Source: Bacteroidales bacterium (lineage in GTDB: Bacteria > Bacteroidota > Bacteroidia > Bacteroidales > Muribaculaceae). From it: a stretch of 33,474 nt of DNA. The DNA lies in the NCBI GenBank assembly GCA_030531495.1, contig JAUNNJ010000018.1, positions 1 through 33,474 of the forward strand, written 5' to 3'. The position numbers and the translations under genes are program-made. The notes beneath the pieces are model-generated. The model was not told the DNA's origin. It did not search any database and was given only the letters and a program-made list of their open reading frames with translations. Shown piece by piece: positions 15,651 to 23,443 of this stretch; position 1 is the first letter of the stretch; each line of letters begins with the position of its first letter.

Positions 15651-18053
15651 ATGAAACACACCAAAATCAGCCCCTGTTCCTCTTCGTTTTTTCATAATGA
15701 GGAGGCCGCCCCTACTGGCGAAGCACAGACCACAGTCAACCTTCGACGCCGATGCCAAAGCCTGGAAGTGGTGGGCACGCCCGAAAACATCGCCCACATC
15801 CCTGCTGGACACCGCATCATCTGCGTTCTGGGTGGCAGTTACATTACCACCTCTTCGGGTGACATTTATTCTGATGGCACTCGCTTTCACCACACCGATG
15901 CCGAAGTGATAGAGGCACACAGCATTGAGCAATTCCTGGTTGTGAACACATCAGATGGCATCTTGTATTTCACCAACCACAACGGCGCGCTCCAGCTACT
16001 CAATTTTGAAGATGCAATCCCTGAGTTGCACCTTTCGGCCATCAGCACTGGCAGTATTTCGGAAGATATTCCCCCTTACAATTTCATCACACCTCTTACC
16101 GACTGGCGCGCTCCTCTTCCCTCCGACGATGTTCGCTCGCTTGCCTCAATCATTCGCAGTGCCTACCAGCATCTGCAAAAATCGGCAGCCGACGATGGCG
16201 AATTCACCCGTCCCATACTCCTACGCTATGCTGTGAAGATGACCAACGACGAATACCTGTGGATGAGCGCACCTGTGATGATTGGATTCGACACCGTGAA
16301 AAACCAATACCGCATTCAGGACGAAGCCGTAGCTTCAAGCGGCCATTACACCGGCATTTCAGCCACCTCGCTATCGCTTCCCACCTACCAGATTGGCATT
16401 AGCGTGGTGAACGGCATCAAGCAAGAATGGCATCACCTCATCAAGTCTGTCGACATCTTGGCCACTGCCGAGGTGGATGTGGCAAACACTTCCTTGCTCG
16501 ACTATCGCATGGCCACCACATCGGTGGGCACACGCCGATATATTGCGGAGTTTGGGCCTGCGCCACGTAGCAATAGTGCCATCGTGGGTGAATTGATCAA
16601 CAACCGATGGCAAGTAATAGCCTCGTGTAGCCAAATCGGCGCGCTGGAAAATCACGAATTTCGCGCATGGGGCATCAGCCGCAATCCCACTTCCATTCTC
16701 CCCTCAATTCCAACCTTCACGCTTGGCCAGCCAAGTGGTTTCGCACAGTTTCTTACCAACGCAGAATGCTCCGCTATCGTAGGCCGGTGCAGCCACGAGC
16801 ACTTGCCGGCATGCACTTTGGCGCACAGTGGCCGCATGTATATGGGCGGTGGTAGCGAACGTATCATCTCGCGATGGCATCCTGTGGGTGCGTTTCTGCC
16901 ACCATTCAGCGCTTCGGCGTGCACAGTGAAAGTGATTGAGCAAGTGGGCGAAGCCACCATTGTCAGCAACCACACCTACCCTTTCACACCCTCTTCTATC
17001 AACCCTCTCATCTGCGCCCCACACCTTTCTGCCACTTCGCTACGCATCGAAATCACATCGGGCGCAGCGACAAAAGCCTCGGAGCACGAACTTTCACCAG
17101 TTTACAACTGTGGAATAGCAGCCTACATCGACACCAACCTGCAACCAATCAACCTACCAAGCGCCTCGCCAAGTACCGAAACCACTCACAACACCATCAC
17201 GCTCGCAGAAGGGCGACTCACCGTGACCGCTATCAGCCAACCACTCGTTCAGGAACACAGCAAAACCATTACCGGAGCACAAATCCTTGCCCTCACAGCC
17301 GCAGAACGCCCCATCTATTCGGGCGGATTCGGACGATATCCTCTCTACATGTTCACCAATCAAGGCATATTTGTGATTCCGCAATCGAGTAAAGGCGAGT
17401 TTGGTGAAGCTAAATTGATGAGTCGTAAAACGATTGACACACAACCGAGCCCCATTGCCGGTGGAGGGAAAATATGGTTTATCAGCAGCCACCAGCAATT
17501 GTGCACCATCGAAGGCTCGAAAGTGAAGGTCATCATTCCCGCCAAAGGAATCATGGCGATGGCATGGAACGATGCAGAACAAGAACTCTGGCTACTGCAC
17601 ACCGACAGCTCTCTTTCCATCACCGATGCCGAGGGCTACTTTAGCCATCTCTCGCTGAAAGCACAGTCGGCATTCTTCGATGGCACCCGGGCGCTGTTGG
17701 TTTTGGCCGATGGATGTGTGCTCAACATTTGCAAACCATCGCCAGCAGAGCAAACCATCAACTATCTTTCCCACCCCATTCTGCTATCCTCGAGCATGCA
17801 AGAGCATATTGACCAAATCATCTGGAATATTTTCGGAGAAAATCTGCACCTCCGTCTTTCGCTCCTTGGTGAGCGTGGGGAGAGTTGCCACGGATTCACA
17901 CTTTGCAGTGCAAAAGTCGACGGTAATGTGAATGCCCCCATCTCGCTCCCTGTGTTTTCGCAACCTGCACGCAGCATAAGAATCCACGTCGAAGGCACTG
18001 CCCCATCTGGTGCGATGATTCGCGCCACAGACCTATACACTTCCAACAACTAA
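15651..18053 (+). CDS. Large protein resembling a Bacteroidales phage structural protein
   Basis: 800 residues, no signal peptide or membrane segment, rich in short beta-strand-like stretches. I do not recognise a named family with certainty. The N-terminal LRRRCQSLEVVGTPENI (about 32-48) and the segment beginning RPIYSGGFGRYPLYMFTNQG (about 552), followed by KIWFISSHQQLCTIEGS, resemble beta-propeller-like virion (tail or neck) proteins of Bacteroidales phages, where a similar YPLYvFt.dGIw phrase recurs. The phage reading is supported by a terminase gene converging on it 400 bases away. The frame is long and uninterrupted, and base composition resembles neighbouring genes, so it is old or maintained. 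An alternative is a cytoplasmic beta-propeller protein unrelated to phage. Confidence 0.6.
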   Translation: MKHTKISPCSSSFFHNEEAAPTGEAQTTVNLRRRCQSLEVVGTPENIAHIPAGHRIICVLGGSYITTSSGDIYSDGTRFHHTDAEVIEAHSIEQFLVVNTSDGILYFTNHNGALQLLNFEDAIPELHLSAISTGSISEDIPPYNFITPLTDWRAPLPSDDVRSLASIIRSAYQHLQKSAADDGEFTRPILLRYAVKMTNDEYLWMSAPVMIGFDTVKNQYRIQDEAVASSGHYTGISATSLSLPTYQIGISVVNGIKQEWHHLIKSVDILATAEVDVANTSLLDYRMATTSVGTRRYIAEFGPAPRSNSAIVGELINNRWQVIASCSQIGALENHEFRAWGISRNPTSILPSIPTFTLGQPSGFAQFLTNAECSAIVGRCSHEHLPACTLAHSGRMYMGGGSERIISRWHPVGAFLPPFSASACTVKVIEQVGEATIVSNHTYPFTPSSINPLICAPHLSATSLRIEITSGAATKASEHELSPVYNCGIAAYIDTNLQPINLPSASPSTETTHNTITLAEGRLTVTAISQPLVQEHSKTITGAQILALTAAERPIYSGGFGRYPLYMFTNQGIFVIPQSSKGEFGEAKLMSRKTIDTQPSPIAGGGKIWFISSHQQLCTIEGSKVKVIIPAKGIMAMAWNDAEQELWLLHTDSSLSITDAEGYFSHLSLKAQSAFFDGTRALLVLADGCVLNICKPSPAEQTINYLSHPILLSSSMQEHIDQIIWNIFGENLHLRLSLLGERGESCHGFTLCSAKVDGNVNAPISLPVFSQPARSIRIHVEGTAPSGAMIRATDLYTSNN

Positions 18054-18082
18054 AACTCAACAATTTTGGTGGTCCAAAAAAC

Positions 18083-18121
18083 AAAAATATCACTTTTTCT
18101 TGCAAAAAAGTGATATTTTTT
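18083..18121 (+). terminator. Strong terminator after the phage-structural-like gene
   Basis: A perfect 16-bp stem (18083-18098 with 18105-18120) encloses a six-base loop, CTTGCA. The 3' arm ends in a T-run and the 5' arm begins with an A-run, so it can work in both directions. It begins 29 bases after the stop codon at 18053. Confidence 0.88.
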
Positions 18122-18131
18122 AATCAAAACA

Positions 18132-18162
18132 TTTGCAAATATAAAATTTTGTTGTATCTTTG
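18132..18162 (+). promoter_or_regulatory. Consensus promoter of an intergenic RNA
   Basis: TTTG (18132-18135), a 19-bp spacer and TATCTTTG (18155-18162) match the Bacteroidetes promoter consensus in both boxes and spacing. No open reading frame follows on this strand, which points to a non-coding transcript starting near 18168. Confidence 0.75.
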
Positions 18163-18167
18163 CAGTG

Positions 18168-18350
18168 TTATTTGTTAGCAGTCTCAATCGAAACACTTCG
18201 ATAATTTGGCGTAGGGGATATCATATTTACATATCACAAACGAATTCGGCATCATTAAGAAACTGCAAATCTAAGTCGACTCGTTTGGAATCCTATTAAC
18301 AAATAATACAGATTTGCTCTCTCGGTTTTGCCCGAGAGCAAATCTTATCA
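18168..18350 (+). ncRNA. Structured non-coding RNA of uncertain family (6S-like candidate)
   Basis: The predicted transcript begins just after a consensus promoter. Its 5' end TTATTTGTTA (18168-18177) pairs perfectly with TAACAAATAA (18297-18306), closing the molecule. Inside are hairpin ATCGAA/TTCGAT and the pairings TAGG/CCTA and CAAACGA/TCGTTTG. A 12-bp hairpin, AGATTTGCTCTC (18310-18321) with GAGAGCAAATCT (18334-18345), marks a possible 3' end; a second terminator lies at 18400-18430, so a longer form near 263 nt is possible. Size, closing stem and standalone promoter are compatible with 6S-type RNA or the Bacteroidales-1 class, but the family is not proven. Confidence 0.6.
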
Positions 18351-18399
18351 TTTTGATTCAAAATAGTTGTTTTATAGATAATTGTGTATTTAAGGAAAT

Positions 18400-18430
18400 G
18401 GGAAAGTCGGGAGACTGTCCCTTTTTTTTT
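18400..18430 (+). terminator. Plus-strand terminator downstream of the RNA
   Basis: GGGA (18400-18403) with TCCC (18418-18421) and an inner GTC/GAC pairing form a hairpin followed by nine T residues. The only plus-strand transcription unit that reaches it is the intergenic RNA, so this is either its true end or a back-up terminator. It also lies 20 bases beyond the terminase stop codon, but its T-run is on the wrong side for that gene. Confidence 0.72.
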
Positions 18431-18450
18431 GCCCCAACCTGCCACCCACA

Positions 18451-20376
18451 TCACTGACCACGCATAGTTCCGTCAAGCGATTCACTCTCTGACGTTTGCG
18501 TTCCGTTTTCCGAAATAACATCGCTATAATCGGAAACCACGGCATGATAAGAACTATTTGCCACAAGGGCGATGCCGCGCGACATCACGATATCGTCGTG
18601 CTTGCCTTTGATACCGCCGAATCCACCGCCCACTTTTTCTTCATACCAGCTCATCTCGTCGATGGCATCGCTGTCGTGCTCCACAAACAGTCCTTCTCTC
18701 ACCATCGTCACAAAGTTATTCACCAGTTGCCTCTTGCTGAGCACATTGGTCTGAAAGCCCAACTTCCCATGCTTTCTGCGATACACATTGCGGTAATTCT
18801 TCTTCAGCTGTTCCAGTAAAAATGCCGACTTGCCGTCGGATGCGTGAGTTTCGAGTGTGTTACTTTCCACAGCCAGCAGGGCATTATTATAGAATGTGGC
18901 GAGCAAGATGGCTTTTTCTATCAGCAAATCGTGGTCGATATGCCCACGCCACTGTGCCACGGTTTCACACACACGCTCACTGCAATCAATTACCGAAATC
19001 ACCGAATAGTCGGCACTGTCGCTTCTGCCACCGATGTCCACCCCTACCACATATCTGCTTTCAGAAAGATTATTTGTGGGCATTTTCCACACCTTCAAGC
19101 GAGGCTCACCTTCTTTCACGATTTTCACTTTACTGCCAACGCGTTTCACTTCGCCCACCTTGAGCGGCGCGCAGCAATGTTTACGCATCTCATCAAGGCG
19201 CGACAGCGAGAACACGCATTTGCCTGTGGTGCGGAATGCTTCGGTGGCGCTGGTGGGAAATTCCGCCATCATCTTTTCGTGCGAGAGATAACTCTTGCGT
19301 TTTTCGTGATACCACTTAATCATCTCCAGCGTGCACCCATTGTTCCAAAGCTCACGTTCGTAGTCGTCCAGACTTGCCCACAATTGCGGAATCTCCGCCT
19401 CATCCACAGGCAAGCGATAGATTTCAATTTCGGTCCAAGGGACAAACACCGCCTGCTTGTCGCTGTCGCCATTCACCGAATGTACCCACTCATTGTGGAA
19501 ATAAGTGCCAATGCCGTTGGCTGTGGATTCGAGCACCTCCACCGTAAGTCCGCCCACGAGCAACGAGCCATCGATGGAACGCATCACATCTTCAGGATTT
19601 CGCATCGTGGATGTGGGCCAGAACGCCACTTCGCTCAAGTGTGCCATGGCTATATCGTAGCCACGCACCACATCGTCGGCCTGTGCCGTGCCAAGCAGCA
19701 CCAGGCAATCACGACCCGTAATGATTTTCGCATTGGCATTGCCTTCGAAAGTTTTGAATTCAAACCGCTGACCGTCTTCCAACAGCTCTTTCGGGTAATG
19801 GTTCAAAAGTTTGGAGTACATGCCTTTAATCACACTTGACGTGCCCCGCTTGTGGCCACAAATGATGCTGTTCCAGTTGCGTCGCAGCACCAGTTGAATC
19901 CACGCCATATACATCAGCACCAGCGTAGAGCCACCCCACTGCCGGGCTTTCAGCAATATCATACGCACGCCTTTTCCCGACAGGCGTTGGCGTTCCATAT
20001 CTTGGAGCACGTGGCGTTGTGGGGCATTCAAGCGAAGTTTTACATTTCGCCCGCTCACCTTGTCGCGCACGGTGGCACAAAGCGCGCACCAATATTCAAA
20101 GTCGTATTTAATGCGGGCTTTCTTGTAAGCCAGTTCATCGGTTAGTGCCTCCATCGGCACGTTTTCAAGCATTTCCACCGGAAGCCACACTTCGCCTATG
20201 GAGGGCAGCGCCACACGCCTTCGCTCGCCACAGCATCCTTCGCCCGTGAGCGGGTCATACGGCGCGAGTCCTTCCTCTTTGCGACTTCGATTCTCGGCAA
20301 TCATTTGCTCGAGAGGCATCGGCAGAGTGCAATCAGTCTCAATATCTGTGTTTTCATGTTTTTCAATGGTATCCAT
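18451..20376 (-). CDS. Phage terminase large subunit-like protein (orphan)
   Basis: 641 residues with both terminase domains. ATPase: a deviant Walker A KARQWGGST (143-151), a Walker B-like MAHLSEVAFW (244-253) with catalytic Glu 249, and ESTANG (283-288) as coupling motif. RNase H-like nuclease: GVDIGG (Asp 447), LAVES (Glu 504) and KHDDIVMSRG (Asp 594/595). All expected acidic residues are present. The P-loop lysine is Gly148, but Lys143/Arg145 at the front of the motif is usual in KARQ-type terminases, so ATPase activity is not excluded. Terminases cut and package phage DNA into procapsids. No small terminase, portal or capsid gene is nearby; the only phage-like companion is convergent. 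No frameshift is seen. Confidence 0.88.
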   Translation of the reverse strand: MDTIEKHENTDIETDCTLPMPLEQMIAENRSRKEEGLAPYDPLTGEGCCGERRRVALPSIGEVWLPVEMLENVPMEALTDELAYKKARIKYDFEYWCALCATVRDKVSGRNVKLRLNAPQRHVLQDMERQRLSGKGVRMILLKARQWGGSTLVLMYMAWIQLVLRRNWNSIICGHKRGTSSVIKGMYSKLLNHYPKELLEDGQRFEFKTFEGNANAKIITGRDCLVLLGTAQADDVVRGYDIAMAHLSEVAFWPTSTMRNPEDVMRSIDGSLLVGGLTVEVLESTANGIGTYFHNEWVHSVNGDSDKQAVFVPWTEIEIYRLPVDEAEIPQLWASLDDYERELWNNGCTLEMIKWYHEKRKSYLSHEKMMAEFPTSATEAFRTTGKCVFSLSRLDEMRKHCCAPLKVGEVKRVGSKVKIVKEGEPRLKVWKMPTNNLSESRYVVGVDIGGRSDSADYSVISVIDCSERVCETVAQWRGHIDHDLLIEKAILLATFYNNALLAVESNTLETHASDGKSAFLLEQLKKNYRNVYRRKHGKLGFQTNVLSKRQLVNNFVTMVREGLFVEHDSDAIDEMSWYEEKVGGGFGGIKGKHDDIVMSRGIALVANSSYHAVVSDYSDVISENGTQTSESESLDGTMRGQ

Positions 20377-20392
20377 AAAGTTTTTTTTTGCG

Positions 20393-20424
20393 TAAATCTA
20401 CATCATCCGCCCCTCGTTTGTCAA
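20393..20424 (-). promoter_or_regulatory. Possible promoter of the terminase-like gene
   Basis: On the minus strand TTGA (20424-20421) and TAGATTTA (20400-20393) are 20 bp apart. This is one base off the TAnnTTTG element. The start codon is at 20376. Confidence 0.4.
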
Positions 20425-20443
20425 CCCCAATAAGGCAATACGA

Positions 20444-20479
20444 ATATCGCTCGCACAGCCACTGCCATACGAGCGATAT
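20444..20479 (-). terminator. Hairpin downstream of the phosphodiesterase gene
   Basis: ATATCGCTCG (20444-20453) pairs perfectly with CGAGCGATAT (20470-20479), with a 16-base loop. It lies 23 bases after the phosphodiesterase stop codon. The T-run is poor, so it may be a stabilising hairpin or an inefficient terminator. Confidence 0.5.
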
Positions 20480-20501
20480 CATTTATCTATATATTCTGTG
20501 T

Positions 20502-21704
20502 TTATTTCAGGATGTCGGCCACTTCTTCGAGGGCGCCATCGTTGGGCGATGGCTTCACATCGAGCAAATGACAAAGCAATGGATAGATGCACACATTGCG
20601 GAATTTATCAGGCTTCACATAGCCCACCTTGAACGCAGGTCCCATAGCGCGGAATCCCACTTGCATATCGCTACTGGTATGGTCGAAACCGTGACTACCA
20701 CCACGACGCACCTTGCGGTCGGTGAACAGCCATCCCATATCGGGAAGCACCAGCACGTCGCCCACATTGGGATTGCTGCCATAGTGCAGATATTCTGGTA
20801 TGTCGGCTTTACGCCACACGCGTATGTGGTCCACGCCACTGAGTGCAGCCATAACAGAATCCACATATTCCGCTTTCTTCACATAGATATTGGCGGGCAA
20901 ATCGCCCTCTACGGCATCCACCCAATCGGCCTTGATATATTTCTTCACAGGCACAGTGCGGTCGGCATCGGTCCAAGCCATACCATGGTCGCCAGTCACT
21001 ATCAAGTTCACCTTACTTGCCTCAGGAAGCAGACTGATGCGATTCCACATATATGCCAGCACAGTGTCGATATGCTCGATTTCGTGGCGACACTCTTTCG
21101 TTATCGGGCCAGCCACATGCCCGGTGTGGTCGGGCTCTTCAAAATAGCACATAATGAAGTGTGGACGCTCTTTTTCAGGTAGTTGCAACAAGCGAAGCAC
21201 CTCGTCGGCACGCTCCACATCGGTAAGCAGCGGCTTTTTCTGGTAGTCGTGCCAATAGTTGGCGTGACCGCCGCCACCCAGATTCACATCGCTACCCACC
21301 CAATACACGGTGGCAGTGACCATACCCTGACGCTTTGCTGTAAGCCAAATAGGGTCGCCGCCAAAATACTGAGGATCAGAACGGGTTTCTGAGTTGCTCA
21401 ACGAGAACTTTTTGCCGTTGGCACGGATTTTGAAAGAATTGGCAATGATGCCGTGATGGTCGGGGACCAACCCGGTGGCCAATGTGTAGTGGTTGGGGAA
21501 TGTCTTTGATGGGAAAGATGGCGACATCACAGCCTTCACACCTCTGTCGGCCATTGAATTGAGAAAAGGAGTGTTGAAGGCTTCAGGATAATCCCAACGG
21601 AATCCGTCGAGCGACACGATAATCGTGTACTGGTCGTTGTTCGCAGCCCAAGAAGCCACAGCCATCAACGCCACAAGCATTGAGAAAAGCAGTCGTTTCA
21701 TCAT
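20502..21704 (-). CDS. Secreted nucleotide pyrophosphatase/phosphodiesterase (NPP type)
   Basis: 400 residues from MMKRLLFS, with a signal peptide (cleavage after SWA or WAA, near 20). The alkaline-phosphatase superfamily metal and nucleophile motifs of NPP enzymes are present: SLDGFRWDY (metal Asp at about 33), FPSKTFPNHY (nucleophile Thr68, substrate Asn71), EEPDHTGH, GDHGM and HGFDH. These enzymes hydrolyse phosphodiester or pyrophosphate bonds of nucleotides or related compounds with two zinc ions, here in the periplasm or at the surface. The longer frame to 21755 adds residues with no signal-peptide character. The gene sits directly after a remnant of the YARHG gene, so they were probably once neighbours. 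Confidence 0.9.
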   Translation of the reverse strand: MMKRLLFSMLVALMAVASWAANNDQYTIIVSLDGFRWDYPEAFNTPFLNSMADRGVKAVMSPSFPSKTFPNHYTLATGLVPDHHGIIANSFKIRANGKKFSLSNSETRSDPQYFGGDPIWLTAKRQGMVTATVYWVGSDVNLGGGGHANYWHDYQKKPLLTDVERADEVLRLLQLPEKERPHFIMCYFEEPDHTGHVAGPITKECRHEIEHIDTVLAYMWNRISLLPEASKVNLIVTGDHGMAWTDADRTVPVKKYIKADWVDAVEGDLPANIYVKKAEYVDSVMAALSGVDHIRVWRKADIPEYLHYGSNPNVGDVLVLPDMGWLFTDRKVRRGGSHGFDHTSSDMQVGFRAMGPAFKVGYVKPDKFRNVCIYPLLCHLLDVKPSPNDGALEEVADILK

Positions 21705-21744
21705 AATCTTTTTTGTTAGGTTGTTTATCGCTGGCAAAGATAAG

Positions 21745-21775
21745 AAAAAGCCCAAAGATTCGTCATCTCCGGGCT
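21745..21775 (-). terminator. Terminator within repeat copy 1
   Basis: On the minus strand AGCCCGGAGAT pairs with AATCTTTGGGCT through an 11-bp stem with two G-U pairs, followed by TTTTTCTT. It is the orphaned copy of the YARHG-gene terminator and now stands between the ATPase gene and the phosphodiesterase gene. Confidence 0.7.
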
Positions 21776-21803
21776 CTATTTTTTTTGAAGTTCCACCTGC
21801 GAA

Positions 21804-21851
21804 TTATTCGAAGCCGAAATCCTCCACCATCTTGATGATTTCGGCATTCTT
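21804..21851 (-). pseudogene. 3' fragment of a YARHG-domain gene
   Basis: The minus strand encodes KNAEIIKMVEDFGFE and a stop, identical in protein to the end of the gene at 23506-24465, but nothing upstream (21852-21993) continues the frame as a YARHG domain. It is a 15-codon remnant left by duplication or by insertion of the ATPase module. It has no start codon of its own. Confidence 0.75.
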
Positions 21852-21993
21852 TCGTTATCAGGTGATGCCACATGCTGCGACAATGGAGGTAAAGCGTAGT
21901 GTATTTATTCCCGTCAGCGATTGCTGTAGAGGGAGCCATTGTTTCCTGTGATGTCGTTCTCAGATGAGAGCCGAAGAGACATTTGCCTTAATG

Positions 21994-23250
21994 TTAAATA
22001 TCCAAGCTATCTTCTTTAAGAAGGAAATCGAAAAGCCCCAATGTGAGTATGCCTTCTTCGTTGCGACGTGGCATGATGTGATCCTTCACAATAATAATCT
22101 TCTTGAAATAGTCATTTATGTTCATTAGTGAGCGAGATTCTTGTATCTCTTTCTCCCTGTCAGGGATGGACAAAGCTGACTGGATATAATATTTATTGCT
22201 CCCCAAACTGGCAATAAAATCCACTTCAAGTTGTGTGCGAGACCACTTACCATCTCTATTCGGTTTTCTAATCTCTACCATTCCAACATCCACATGATAG
22301 CCACGCGTGACGAGTTCATTGTAAATAATATTCTCCATGATATGCGTTTCCTCTTGTTGGCGCATATCAAGAATGGCATTTCTCAAACCGATATCAGAGA
22401 AATAGTATTTGGTGAGCGTATTGATGTACTTCTTGCCTTTTATATCGTAGCGTATGGCTTTGTTTAGCAGAAACGATTCCACCAGAAAGTTAAGGTAATT
22501 AGAAATTGTCTTATTTGTGATATTTACGTTTTTTACACTCTTAAAGGTGTTTGAAAGTTTTGTAGGATTACAGGGGGAACCAATGGACGACGCCATGAAA
22601 AGTACGAGTTCACGCATTTCATTCTCGTTTTGCACCTTGTGCCTTTCTATTATATCCGCAAGATAAACAGTTTCAAACAAGTTTTTAAGATAGTTAATCT
22701 TTTTCTGCTCCGTTTCAAATGACTGAACAAGAGGCAAACCTCCATAAGTGTAATATTCGCGCCATGCATCCTGCTTGTCGCCACCCACAGCAGAATAAAA
22801 CTCCGCAAAAGATAAAGGATTCACATGTATTGTTTCACCTCGACCTCGGAACTCTGTGGGAATATCAGAAGACAGGAAGTGGGAGTTACTGCCTGTCACG
22901 TACGTGTCAGCATTTTCAATATGGCGGAAACTATTCAACACATCCACAAACTCATCCATTAACTGCACCTCGTCAATGATGATGTAATAAAGGTCATTGT
23001 CCTTAATCTTGCCGTGGACATGATGGAGCATGGCATCAGGATCTCTCAAATCCTTGTTTAGGCGGTCTTCAAGATCAATTCGAATTATATGGTCTTTTGC
23101 CACTCCATTATCTAGCAAATAGTGATAGAACAAAACATTCAGCAGATATGATTTGCCACATCTGCGGATGCCAGTAATTACCTTAATAAAGCCATTCTGC
23201 CGACTGTCTATCAACTGTTTTAGATATCTGTCTCTTTTTATTTCAACCAT
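21994..23250 (-). CDS. AAA ATPase with DUF4143/PD-(D/E)XK-like C-terminus
   Basis: 418 residues from MVEIKRDRY. Walker A is GIRRCGKS (about 27-34) and Walker B is YIIIDEVQLMD (about 92-102). A sensor-like YVTGSNS is at about 119-125. A winged-helix/DUF4143 region (about 180-300) and an end with LEVDFIASLGSNKYYIQ, a degenerate nuclease-like strand pair, follow. This is the very common bacterial/archaeal ATP-binding family whose role is unknown; suggestions include regulation or defence. The start at 23250 is fixed by a strong Shine-Dalgarno sequence. The coding sequence looks more A+T-rich than its neighbours, and flanking direct repeats suggest it was acquired. Confidence 0.88.
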   Translation of the reverse strand: MVEIKRDRYLKQLIDSRQNGFIKVITGIRRCGKSYLLNVLFYHYLLDNGVAKDHIIRIDLEDRLNKDLRDPDAMLHHVHGKIKDNDLYYIIIDEVQLMDEFVDVLNSFRHIENADTYVTGSNSHFLSSDIPTEFRGRGETIHVNPLSFAEFYSAVGGDKQDAWREYYTYGGLPLVQSFETEQKKINYLKNLFETVYLADIIERHKVQNENEMRELVLFMASSIGSPCNPTKLSNTFKSVKNVNITNKTISNYLNFLVESFLLNKAIRYDIKGKKYINTLTKYYFSDIGLRNAILDMRQQEETHIMENIIYNELVTRGYHVDVGMVEIRKPNRDGKWSRTQLEVDFIASLGSNKYYIQSALSIPDREKEIQESRSLMNINDYFKKIIIVKDHIMPRRNEEGILTLGLFDFLLKEDSLDI

Positions 23251-23254
23251 ATCA

Positions 23255-23260
23255 CTCCTT
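23255..23260 (-). promoter_or_regulatory. Strong Shine-Dalgarno sequence of the ATPase gene
   Basis: AAGGAG lies four bases before ATG 23250 on the minus strand. Bacteroidetes genes rarely have such a site, and the other genes in this window do not show one at this strength. It decides between the starts at 23250 and 23280 and hints at a foreign origin. Confidence 0.7.
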
Positions 23261-23265
23261 TTTCT

Positions 23266-23279
23266 TGTCAATATTGACA
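23266..23279. promoter_or_regulatory. Palindromic operator-like site 1
   Basis: TGTCAATATTGACA is a perfect 14-bp palindrome. It would lie about 7-20 bases downstream of the predicted ATPase transcription start, a place where a bound repressor would block transcription. A near-identical copy lies at 23341-23354. Confidence 0.55.
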
Positions 23280-23292
23280 CTTTTTAGTAATA

Positions 23293-23300
23293 CAAAGGTA
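23293..23300 (-). promoter_or_regulatory. -7 box of the ATPase gene
   Basis: The minus strand reads TACCTTTG, a full match to TAnnTTTG. A TTTG candidate at 23327-23324 is 23 bp upstream, longer than usual. The box lies between the two palindromic sites. Confidence 0.5.
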
Positions 23301-23340
23301 GTAATTTTATTTGATTCAATAAGCAAACTCGACTAAAACA

Positions 23341-23354
23341 TGTCAATATTGTCA
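23341..23354. promoter_or_regulatory. Palindromic operator-like site 2
   Basis: TGTCAATATTGTCA matches site 1 in 13 of 14 positions. It lies upstream of the predicted -33 region, 75 bp from site 1 (about seven helical turns), a spacing compatible with repression by DNA looping. The regulator is not identified. Confidence 0.5.
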
Positions 23355-23443
23355 TTATTTAGTTCTCTCAACAAACGAAATGCCCCAACTCGTCATACTG
23401 TTTATAAATTACATGTTCTTTCTTGGTTTGCTGGACACTCTTG

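Larger units (their letters stand above)
21742..21851. repeat. 110-bp direct repeat, copy 1
   Basis: This segment matches 23444-23553 with four differences in 110 bases and no gap. It contains the last 16 codons of a YARHG-type gene plus its terminator. The two copies flank the AAA ATPase gene in the same orientation, 1702 bp apart. Outside 21742-21851 the similarity stops. Confidence 0.92.

Noticed and set aside
18451-20376. Terminase as a decayed pseudogene because the P-loop lysine is missing
   Set aside because: The frame is full length, the other catalytic residues are intact, and KARQ-type terminases have a basic residue at the front of the motif, so loss of function is not shown.
21742-21851. 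110-bp repeats as target-site duplication of a transposon
   Set aside because: Target duplications are normally 2-14 bp and identical; these are 110 bp with four differences, and no transposase or terminal inverted repeats are present. Integration at a gene end or recombination is more likely.
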